From the NCBI GenBank assembly GCA_963556695.1, contig CAUWAG010000003.1, positions 62,001 to 126,000 of the forward strand: a DNA stretch of 64,000 nt, written 5' to 3'. Source of the stretch: Anthostomella pinea. Lineage: Eukaryota; Ascomycota; Sordariomycetes; Xylariales; Xylariaceae. Both the position numbers and the translations under genes were made by a program. The notes beneath the pieces were generated by a model, which was not told where the DNA came from, searched no databases, and worked only from the letters and a program-made list of their open reading frames with translations. How positions within the stretch are numbered: position 1 is the stretch's first letter; each line of letters starts with the position of its first letter. Below are positions 56,489 to 64,000 of this stretch, in pieces.

Positions 56489-58045
56489 GTTGGCGACTGG
56501 CAGCGAGGCTGTAATAGTTGTAGTGATTGTGTTGAAGCCGTGGAAGGATGATACGAGTGTAGAGTAGGTAGGCGAGCTTGGGTGCGATGGAACAAGTCGA
56601 GCAGGCTGCAGTGTGCACGTCCAAGCCTTATGTATGAGGAGGTCTAGTTCGAAAAGGGACATGTGTGAAGTTACAAACGCAATCGCTATTGCCGTCAAGC
56701 AAACGATATGAATACCCATCGGGCCCCTGCGTAGAGGTATCCCCCCGAGAGCCTATCAAGTATTCCCCATGCTCCAAGCGTCACCCGTGTAGTCAACACC
56801 GACCCGCCGCCCCGGAACGACATGAGCAAGGAGGTGTGTGTGGGCCCGGATCAGTACCGTGATCCCGTCTTGTGCAAGTGGTTTCGACCCATCCCGTACA
56901 GTCTTCAGCCGTGCCTTTCCTCTAGTTCTATCAAGGTGAAAGAGATCATACCACGCCCTTGGACTTCCACATATACGCATAACCCGGAAAGAGCCGCATC
57001 AGAAGAGCTTTTTGGTTACTAGAGGTTGTCGAGGACCATTGATACTCGACAACAGCTGCGTTCAGGCACCAAGCATCAAACAAACACAGTGGAAACGGCA
57101 GGCCGTGGATAAGCGCAAGTGACGGCAGCGGACTGAGGTCATGGGTAACGTTCATCCGTCGCCAATGGGCATGTTTGGACCAGTCATGTTGGATAAGTGT
57201 TGACCCGGCTTCAGTTTCCGGCCGTGCCGTGCCGTCTCCGTATTCGTCTCCCGTCGCTCCTCGAGGTGACTCAATCGCGATTCGCGTGTTGTAGGTACAC
57301 AGAACCCACGTGGATAATAATGAAACCGCTTTTGTGCTACTTATCAGAAGATTACGGCACATACCCAACGTGCCTTTGTACGAGATGGTGAGACTGGAAA
57401 AATACATCTCAGGCTGATTTGCGTAAGCCCAGCCCCCAGCTGCTTCGCACCCTGTAGCGATTGTAGTGAGATTAGATTTGACTACATAAAGCTTGGTTTT
57501 CACCCTGATTTCCTCTTGAGGGACCTCTTGAGGGCCGGTGCCTCTTGAACAGTCACAACCCCCCCAAGATGAGCAGCCGAGTGGTGTATGCAGAGAGCCT
57601 GCTTGCTTCCGTCGTCCACTGTTAGACCTCGCCGGAGCCGTCCGTTTCCGCCCGTCGCACTCAGCCTCATTTGTTTATGTTACACCGTCGACGACATTGC
57701 GGTGTGCACGTGGGGACACTATAAGGCCATTGACCAGATGCATACCTAATTTGCAGCGAAACAAGCAGCGAGGCCTATGTCTGACTGTTTGGGTCAAATC
57801 GAGTGTCAGTGGAATAACCGCCCGGTCCAAGTCACCGTGCAATTTTTTACGTCAGCCACTCGTCTCCTTCATCAGAGAAATTTGATATGTGATACATAAC
57901 TTATGCAGTACACGTACGTACAAAGCACGCTGCTAAGGACTTGCCACACCTCGGCTGCGAACATACAGAATCGCCTCTTGCCTGCCTGGACGTTCGGCAA
58001 TTCATCCGCTTCAACAAGGACAAACCTTCAGTCCTGTAGGTCTAG
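56489..58045. other. qutC promoter and qutA 3' flank
   Basis: 1.56 kb with a strong QutA-like site at 57191 and a left half-site GGATAAGCGC near 57107. No gene supported. Confidence 0.55.
57191..57206 (+). promoter_or_regulatory. candidate QutA/QA-1F binding site (strong)
   Basis: GGATAAGTGTTGACCC: 15 of 16 positions fit GGRTAARYRYTTAYCC. About 700 bp upstream of qutC, the only cluster gene that this interval could serve as a promoter. Confidence 0.6.
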
Positions 58046-60448
58046 CTAGGAGAACCCCATAAACTCGTGGGAGAAGACCTCGGCGAGGTTGGTTCCAGGC
58101 CTGAGACCCAGATTCGCCATGAATTGGGGATCGGACTCCATCATGTCAGTGCGGTCCATGGATGCTATATCATCGAGGATCGAATCATAATCCAGGCTGT
58201 TGCTGCTGAAGCTGGGCCGTGCGTGTGCTGGGAAGTGCATCGACGCATGCAGCCCCGGCATATCCATGTGGTCAAAGGCGACCTCGCCTGAAGGGATTCC
58301 CGAAGGCCTGTTCAGCCCTACGACATCGCTTTCTGAAGGTGTAGGCGCGTGATCAGAAAAGTCCAACACGTTCGTGGTCTGGCCCTGCGAGTACGAATTC
58401 ACAAGGGCTGGCGGAGTGTGTTCCATGGCGCTGTTGGTGTTATATAGAGCAGTGGTGAGAAGTCGCTGGGGCGTCATCTGTGGCGTGTTCGCTAGTAAAA
58501 GGTCGTTTGACGCCTGTAGTGGTAGTGGTGGAGGTGGAGGGTTAGGCCGGGAATGGCTATGATTACTCGTGATTTCGTCGTGGTTGTAAGTAGAGGGTTT
58601 CCAGACTGAGGCTATCGCCGCCTCGATCTGCTTCCATCGTTCCCTCTCGCCCGCCCCAAGCATGCCTTGTTGGCTGACAAGCTCCATATAGGTCGAGACC
58701 AGGGGAGGCATTCCGCAGACTCCAAAGTTTGCTACATAACTCTCGAGGCAACCCAAGAAAGGCATGAGCAGATATGGAAATGCTTGCGAATAACTAGCTG
58801 CGGCTAAGAAAGCGAGACGAAGGAGATGTACTGATGGCAGCTGGCCTGTCGACGGCTCGCCACCGAGTATGAAACCGACGGATGGTCGGTGAGCGTCGCA
58901 GCTGGTGATGGCGCCTTGTAACTGAGCCAAGTACATATCTTCCTGTTGCGACGGGGCACCGGCCTTCGCAAACAGCCTGTACGACATTATCCTATGCATA
59001 CTATAGAGCATACCGAATGAGCTGACCGAGTGGGACGGGACCCGAGAGTGAAGCCTTTCCCCCTGCTGAGGCCCAAAGCCGGAGCAAGGTACCCAGGGCT
59101 GCCACTCGTCGAGATCATTGGCTAGAGAGTCGGCAGCCACTTGGCTCACGTCCGACTTGAGGTGTGGTTGTAGGCCAAGTCGTGCAGATAGGAGAGTGTC
59201 GAGGATGAAGCAACCCATATACGTATGATGTGAGCGCCTGCTCCTCTCTGACGTCGTGCTCTTGTCCAGCTCGAGCCTCAAAGCTAGACGACTAGCGGAA
59301 CCGACCAGGAGCCAGGCGGCTGTGAGATTTGCGCGTGCTAAATTCACGAGGGTGAGAAGAAGCAGCGCGTTTACGTGATGCACCTCAAAGGGGCCGTCCT
59401 CGGAGGGTAGCAGATTGCGGGCCGCCTGGTATATCTGCAACGGCGTCGTGCGATCAACCAAGGCCTCGTGGAGAGGTCCAGCCGTCTTGCTCGCCTCCTC
59501 CTGATACGAAGCCAGAGCTAAGGCGGCCCAGAGTTCTGCGTGGCCAGCAGTGCTTGTACCCCTTTGCAACACCGACATCTGTAAGCCTTCGTCGGGGTAG
59601 GTGTATGCCGTCTTCAGCGCATCATGCCTCTCAAGGACAGGGAACCAGGAATGCGTATATGAAAAATAGATGTCCAGTAGCCGCCAATAATTCGGCGGAA
59701 GCTTGAGCGGTTCCGGCTCTTGGTGGCGGCGCTGTAGATCCATCGGGTTGTGACTGGCGTCTTCGGCATTGCGAGCTGTCGACGGGGTGTCATGGTCGTC
59801 CTTCAGAGGTTCGGTATCAGGCAATCCCAGTCGTTCATCTCCTGCCTTGGAAGCGATGCTGGCGTCGGCGGCGGGCGACGACAATGGCTGGTGTGTCGAG
59901 AGGACGTTCTTTTCTGTTTCTTCGTCCGACTCGTCGCCTGGAGGAGACTCGTTGGTCGACTTCGCAACGGCAACATCTCCGCCTGATAGCACGCGGTCGA
60001 TTTCCCTATGTACGGTGCTCTTGCGCCAGCGCCGGTGCAGGCGGTCACCGGTGTTGTCCTTCTCGACCAGCAACGAGCGCCCCTGGCCACCCTCGTGGGT
60101 GAGCAGGCTGTGCAGGGCTTCTTCGGAGCGGGGGATCTTGTCAAAGATCCAGCCGAGGGCCATCTCCAGGGTCCTGATATAACCCGTCTGCACACCTCGT
60201 TTCTTCTTGGGCTCTTCCCAGGTACACCGTCGGTTCTGAGATGCGCATGGGAAACAGAGAGGCTGTATGCCGTCGCACTTTTCGCGCGCAGACCTGCATT
60301 GGTCGCAAGCTCTGGAGACTCGTTGTCTCTTCGGGGCGGGTGCCGTACGCTCGTGATCGACGTTGTCGACGTTGTCGACGTTGTCGGGACTCTTGTCGAC
60401 GCCTCCCTCGCCCTCATTGCCGGGCCGCCGCTTCGCTCCCATGATCAC
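58046..60448 (-). CDS. qutA: quinate pathway activator (Zn2Cys6 transcription factor)
   Basis: Positive regulator needed for quinate induction of the cluster, equal to qa-1F. Intronless, 800 aa. Zinc cluster C48-C51-C58-C65-C68-C75 (CX2CX6CX6CX2CX6C; RACDQCRSAREKCDGIQPLC) followed by the basic linker EEPKKKRGVQTGYIRTLEMALGWIF. A central fungal transcription-factor homology region spans about 265-600 (YWRLLDIYFSYTHSWFPVLERHD, AAWLLVGSASRLALRLELD). The C-terminal third is Pro/Ser/Asn rich and ends in an acidic stretch (LDYDSILDDIASMDRTDMMES), a plausible activation domain that QutR would bind. An Asp-Asn-Val triplet repeat lies at residues 22-30. It diverges from qutR over 0.92 kb with a strong QutA-type site, so autoregulation is likely. 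Confidence 0.95.
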   Translation of the reverse strand: MIMGAKRRPGNEGEGGVDKSPDNVDNVDNVDHERTAPAPKRQRVSRACDQCRSAREKCDGIQPLCFPCASQNRRCTWEEPKKKRGVQTGYIRTLEMALGWIFDKIPRSEEALHSLLTHEGGQGRSLLVEKDNTGDRLHRRWRKSTVHREIDRVLSGGDVAVAKSTNESPPGDESDEETEKNVLSTHQPLSSPAADASIASKAGDERLGLPDTEPLKDDHDTPSTARNAEDASHNPMDLQRRHQEPEPLKLPPNYWRLLDIYFSYTHSWFPVLERHDALKTAYTYPDEGLQMSVLQRGTSTAGHAELWAALALASYQEEASKTAGPLHEALVDRTTPLQIYQAARNLLPSEDGPFEVHHVNALLLLTLVNLARANLTAAWLLVGSASRLALRLELDKSTTSERSRRSHHTYMGCFILDTLLSARLGLQPHLKSDVSQVAADSLANDLDEWQPWVPCSGFGPQQGERLHSRVPSHSVSSFGMLYSMHRIMSYRLFAKAGAPSQQEDMYLAQLQGAITSCDAHRPSVGFILGGEPSTGQLPSVHLLRLAFLAAASYSQAFPYLLMPFLGCLESYVANFGVCGMPPLVSTYMELVSQQGMLGAGERERWKQIEAAIASVWKPSTYNHDEITSNHSHSRPNPPPPPLPLQASNDLLLANTPQMTPQRLLTTALYNTNSAMEHTPPALVNSYSQGQTTNVLDFSDHAPTPSESDVVGLNRPSGIPSGEVAFDHMDMPGLHASMHFPAHARPSFSSNSLDYDSILDDIASMDRTDMMESDPQFMANLGLRPGTNLAEVFSHEFMGFS
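60361..60387. repeat. 9-bp tandem repeat in qutA 5' coding end
   Basis: Three copies of CGTTGTCGA (last one CGTTGTCGG) encode DNV repeats ahead of the zinc cluster. Confidence 0.8.
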
Positions 60449-61368
60449 ACCTCACACCTCATTCCCCCGTTTCGATACTAGTCTTCTGTCTTCTGAAGCC
60501 CTTGGTTTCGTGGTCTGCTCCGTGCTCCCGGCCCAGCTCTTGCAAGCATCTTTCAGTGTCGGACAGTGACGGATCGGACAGTATCGCACCAGAACACCAC
60601 TCCCACTGGTTCGAATATGGCACGTCGGGTCGAGCCACGACGATATCACGCGGGTTGAGAAACTTGTGCAATGGTTCCATGCTTCTCCAACCTACCCCCA
60701 GTTCTCCAGGTCAGGATTGACGTAGAACTAAGGTAGCTCCAGGTGGGGACGTCGGGGCATCTGGGTTCATTACCGGTCGAGCCCATCGGTCTTGGTGTGA
60801 ACTTTGGGGGACTTTGGTGGTGCCATCACCACATTCCCTCCACATTCCCACCACCGCCGGGTAAGAACTTATCCCTCCCCTGTCCTTCCACCAAGTTGAC
60901 CACCGACATATGACATACTTAGCCCCCCCTGATCGTCCACTATCCTGGCTCCCCGGCAGGCATGCTTGCTTGCTAAGTTGCCATGTACCTCGCCTGGAAC
61001 ACCCTCCGGCCCGCCAAGAGCCAAGAGACGGAGCAGGCATTCCTGATCAGTGATTATGCCATCGTACCACCCTCAAATCGCGGGTGGGGAGCAGGGAGAT
61101 ACAGAGTATGGTCTTGATACTTGACTGCGACCCTTCCAGAGAGCTGTACCTTACAAGCTCACAGACTACACCTCTACTCCGTCTTTCCAATGACGACAGT
61201 CTGACTAACTGACTAACTGACTGACTGCTACTCTACTGCCCTACCGCTTTCTATCGTCCCACCATTTCGACCATGATGCGTTGCTGCTGTCGGCATCGCG
61301 TGCAAACGTCTCTGTAGTAGCTTTGAGACGGACGGCCGACAAGATCTGAAAAGAGGCGGACACGAATC
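60449..61368. other. divergent promoter of qutA and qutR
   Basis: 0.92 kb shared control region of activator and repressor. A strong QutA-like site lies at 60859-60874. A CTGACTAA/CTGA run is at 61199-61228 (ACTGACTAACTGACTGACTG). No gene supported. Confidence 0.6.
60859..60874 (+). promoter_or_regulatory. candidate QutA/QA-1F binding site (strong)
   Basis: GGGTAAGAACTTATCC: one mismatch from GGATAA-N4-TTATCC, and 15 of 16 to GGRTAARYRYTTAYCC. It lies about 410 bp upstream of qutA and 495 bp upstream of qutR. Confidence 0.65.
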
Positions 61369-64000
61369 ATGGCGTCACCTATAATAGCAGGCGTCAAGCG
61401 GTCGTTCACGGCCATGACGGACACAGACGACAGACAGCAACTCGCTCGACATATCGCTTTCACCCCGCCGAAACGCCCTTTCCAGACGGAACCACCATTG
61501 CGAGAGAGCCTGCGACAACCCAGCGCATCGAGGTCCACGAGCAATACGCCCCCATCGCGAGAGAGCCTGCGACCACTCAGCACATCGAGCTCCACGAGCG
61601 GTACGCCCCCATCGAGACCCTCGCACGGCAACGCGTTCGATCCCGATGCCTCGATCGTACTGGTCGGGATACGGGGCTCTGGAAAGTCGACCCTGGCCAT
61701 CATCGCATCGACTGCCATGAAGAGACGGATCGTCGATCTGGAAAAGAGTTTCCAGGAGGCCACAGGTCTCGCTACCGTGGCATACAAGAAGACACATGGT
61801 GCATTCGAGTATCAGCGGCGCCAGTATGGTGTCCTGGAGGCCGTCTTGACAAGTCACCAGAGGGACTGCGTTATTGTCTCGTCGTGGATAGAGCGTGGCG
61901 CACATGCCCTGCTGGAGAACTTTGCCGCCTCCCACCCGGTCATACACATCACCAGGGACTTGGAGGCTATCCAGGAATACCTCAAGGTCGCCGACGAAAC
62001 CAAGATTCGAGAGCTGTTGGGGTACACAGCCACAGCATTTCGCGCGGTCACCAACTTTGAGTTCTTCAATGTCTCAGAGAAGCCCGCGAAGCTGGACAGT
62101 CCGGTCGAAAGCTCGTCGGGCGCTTTGGACCATGCCAGCGAGCAGAAATCTTCCGGACCATACCTGACCTTGAAGCGGGCCGAGAGGCACTTTCTCAAGT
62201 TCCTCTCGCTCGTCATGCCGAAAGGTACAATCCCATTCATCGAGTCGGCATTCCCGCTTGCGTCAATTCCGACAGAAAGTCGCGACTTCACATATGCCGT
62301 ATCGGTACCGCTTTCGCGACTGCTGGAGGACAAGTGGAACATCGAGGATCTGGAGACCGGCGCCGACGCCATTGAGATTGTCATCGATGATGCCTTCAGC
62401 AGCACCCATACGACAACGTCGAGGAGTGCTCGAATGAGTTCGATAAGTTGGGCTGTCGGATTTATCAGAAGAAATGTCGTGATTCCCATAGTCTATCATG
62501 TGCCGTGGCCTTCTCCTCGTGACACGGAACCAGATCGGCGCTCTGAATATCTCGAGTACGTCCAGCACGGCTTGAGCCTTTGTCCAGAGTATATAACGGT
62601 GGATCTGCGACTGGAGGACCGAATCCTCTCCCATGTCATAGACTTCAAAAGAACGACCAAGGTTATAGGCACGGTGCATCTGGGACCCTCACCACCGCCG
62701 CCACGGTGGTCTGACCCCATATGGATGTCCTACTGTCGCAAGGCCCAGTCACTCTCGTGCGACCTTGTCAGGCTGACTCGTCCAGCAACATCAGTGGAAG
62801 ATAACTTTGAGATCAACACACTCCGGGCCTCGGTCGACAAACTGTGCCAGCAACAACAAACTATGCCCCTAATCGCCTTCAATACGGGATTTCGAGGCAG
62901 GAATTCTGCTTGCTTCAACAAAGTATTGACATCGGTACTGCCAGAGTCCTTTATTGGAGCTTTTCCCGAAGAAGATGCAGTATCATCTTATGTGGCGCCG
63001 TCTATCACTGCTCTCCAGGCTACGTCGGCCTTGCAAGCCTCGTTCATCACAGATGCGTTGAAGCTGTATGTGTTTGGCGCAAACGTCGGTCACAGCATGT
63101 CGCCTGCCATGCATAATACGGCGATCCGTTCGCTCGGGCTGGACCATTTCTACACGCCACACTCGACCAACTCGCTGGGCAGCATTCGCGACTTGATCCA
63201 CGACCCCTTCTTCGCCGGTGCCTCGATTGGTCTGCCCTTCAAAGTGGAAGTCATATCTCTGACGCATTCTCTCTCCAGCCACGCCAAGGCGATCGGAGCT
63301 GTCAACACACTCATCCCTCTGCGGCACTTGAATCCCGACGGGAGCATACCTGACAACGCGCTGCTGTTCAATACCCGGAATCGAGCCGGGCCGGTCCTCG
63401 CCCTGTATGGGGAGAACACGGACTGGATCGGAATACGAGCATGCATACGTAGAGGCCTCAGTCCGGCAAACGGGGTGCGTTCTAGTACAACCGGCCTCGT
63501 CCTAGGTGCTGGAGGCATGGGCCGGGCAGCCGTGTATGCCATGCTCCAGCTAGGCGTCAAGAACGTTGTCATCTACAACCGGACGCCATCCAACGCGGAA
63601 AAGCTGGTGTCCCACTTCACCACACTATTGGCGCGTCATGACATACCACTGCTAAGCAGGAGTGACGAAGAGAAAACTAGATTCTACGTATTGAGCTCGC
63701 GAGACGATGCATGGCCCGAGACGTTCCGACTTCCGACCATGATAGTGTCCTGCATTCCAGCGCACTGCATCGGAGAGAGTCCAGCGCCGAACTTCACTCT
63801 TCCCAAGCACTGGATGATGAGTCCGACGGGAGGTGTCGTCGTGGACTTTTCGTACAAGGATATCGACACGCCGTTGATGGTGCAAACGAAGGCGGAAGCA
63901 CATCGCGGATGGGTAGCGATGGACGGACTGGACTTACTACCAGAGCAAGGGTTTGCCCAGTTCGAGCTGTTCACGGGCAGACGGGCGCCGCGGCGGTTGA
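61369..64000 (+). CDS. qutR: quinate pathway repressor, AROM-derived pseudo-enzyme (3' partial)
   Basis: Negative regulator of the cluster (qa-1S), thought to bind QutA and sense pathway metabolites. 877 codons are open to the window end; little of the C-terminus should be missing. Layout matches the last three AROM domains: shikimate-kinase-like (about 94-270), type I dehydroquinase-like (about 275-550) and shikimate-dehydrogenase-like (565 on). The P-loop GIRGSGKST (100-108) is kept, but the kinase substrate motif GGG is replaced (VSSWIERG) and the DxD-type Asp reads DLEKS. In the dehydroquinase part the Schiff-base Lys position aligns with Arg468 (CDLVRL). The dehydrogenase part keeps GHSMSPAMHN, Lys625 (GLPFK), Asp685 (NTDWIGI) and LVLGAGGMGRAAVYA, so it may still bind ligand. 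The N-terminal extension holds a 57-bp tandem duplication. Confidence 0.94.
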   Translation, partial: MASPIIAGVKRSFTAMTDTDDRQQLARHIAFTPPKRPFQTEPPLRESLRQPSASRSTSNTPPSRESLRPLSTSSSTSGTPPSRPSHGNAFDPDASIVLVGIRGSGKSTLAIIASTAMKRRIVDLEKSFQEATGLATVAYKKTHGAFEYQRRQYGVLEAVLTSHQRDCVIVSSWIERGAHALLENFAASHPVIHITRDLEAIQEYLKVADETKIRELLGYTATAFRAVTNFEFFNVSEKPAKLDSPVESSSGALDHASEQKSSGPYLTLKRAERHFLKFLSLVMPKGTIPFIESAFPLASIPTESRDFTYAVSVPLSRLLEDKWNIEDLETGADAIEIVIDDAFSSTHTTTSRSARMSSISWAVGFIRRNVVIPIVYHVPWPSPRDTEPDRRSEYLEYVQHGLSLCPEYITVDLRLEDRILSHVIDFKRTTKVIGTVHLGPSPPPPRWSDPIWMSYCRKAQSLSCDLVRLTRPATSVEDNFEINTLRASVDKLCQQQQTMPLIAFNTGFRGRNSACFNKVLTSVLPESFIGAFPEEDAVSSYVAPSITALQATSALQASFITDALKLYVFGANVGHSMSPAMHNTAIRSLGLDHFYTPHSTNSLGSIRDLIHDPFFAGASIGLPFKVEVISLTHSLSSHAKAIGAVNTLIPLRHLNPDGSIPDNALLFNTRNRAGPVLALYGENTDWIGIRACIRRGLSPANGVRSSTTGLVLGAGGMGRAAVYAMLQLGVKNVVIYNRTPSNAEKLVSHFTTLLARHDIPLLSRSDEEKTRFYVLSSRDDAWPETFRLPTMIVSCIPAHCIGESPAPNFTLPKHWMMSPTGGVVVDFSYKDIDTPLMVQTKAEAHRGWVAMDGLDLLPEQGFAQFELFTGRRAPRRL
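61498..61611 (+). repeat. 57-bp tandem duplication in qutR N-terminal extension
   Basis: Two adjoining 19-residue copies (about residues 44-62 and 63-81): RESLRQPSASRSTSNTPPS and RESLRPLSTSSSTSGTPPS. The DNA copies differ at several sites, so the duplication is not very recent. Confidence 0.85.

Noticed and set aside
56489..56719. N-terminal extension of qutC by 77 residues
   Set aside because: The extension has no resemblance to the enzyme family, whose N-terminus begins at the Met at 56488.
60600..60625. GGTTCGAATAT word resembling a tRNA B-box (also near 11078)
   Set aside because: No matching acceptor stem, D-arm or anticodon arm can be folded around either place. No tRNA gene seen in the window.

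Overview
The window is nuclear DNA of a filamentous ascomycete (Pezizomycotina, most likely a Sordariomycete). This follows from the gene families, from many short 45-90 bp GT...AG introns, from well-spaced monocistronic genes on both strands, and from the quinate (QUT/qa) gene cluster. I recognise 19 genes that I can assign to a family or describe in detail, and one weaker small gene. The first gene (MSH6, 5' end missing) and the last (qutR, extreme 3' end missing) are cut by the window edges. Exon coordinates come from reading splice sites by eye and checking that the reading frame carries across each junction.

Left part (1-31 kb): MSH6 mismatch repair; an NCS1 nucleobase/vitamin permease; a pogo/Tc1-type MITE; a small unrecognised minus-strand gene; COX10 (heme O synthase); a two-repeat Myb-like protein; a 4.2 kb gene-poor interval; an 8-exon MFS sugar transporter; a second MITE copy; a transaldolase convergent with the transporter; a very large (about 1755 aa) unrecognised protein with a zinc-knuckle array, three coding minisatellites and AT-hook-like motifs; and CET1 (mRNA 5'-triphosphatase).

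Middle part (31-47 kb), mostly housekeeping: RPN2 (26S proteasome), mitochondrial sulfite oxidase with a cytochrome b5 domain, a MARVEL-domain membrane protein, a secreted GH18 chitinase, and JIP5 (WD-repeat ribosome-biogenesis factor).

Right part (47.8-64 kb), an apparently complete quinate-utilisation cluster: qutE (type II 3-dehydroquinase, -), qutG (inositol-monophosphatase-like, +), qutB (quinate/shikimate dehydrogenase, -), qutD (quinate permease, +), qutC (3-dehydroshikimate dehydratase, -), qutA (Zn2Cys6 activator, -) and qutR (AROM-derived repressor, +). The products form a pathway: QutD imports quinate, QutB makes 3-dehydroquinate, QutE makes 3-dehydroshikimate, and QutC makes protocatechuate for the beta-ketoadipate route. 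QutA and QutR set the switch. Four sites resembling the QutA/QA-1F recognition palindrome lie in the four promoter intervals of the cluster.

The cluster is a known system. What looks less described here is the gene order, the degenerate catalytic motifs of QutR, a 19-bp duplication across the qutD stop codon, the MITE pair, the large zinc-knuckle/AT-hook protein, and an over-represented intergenic palindrome (TACCTAGGTA).
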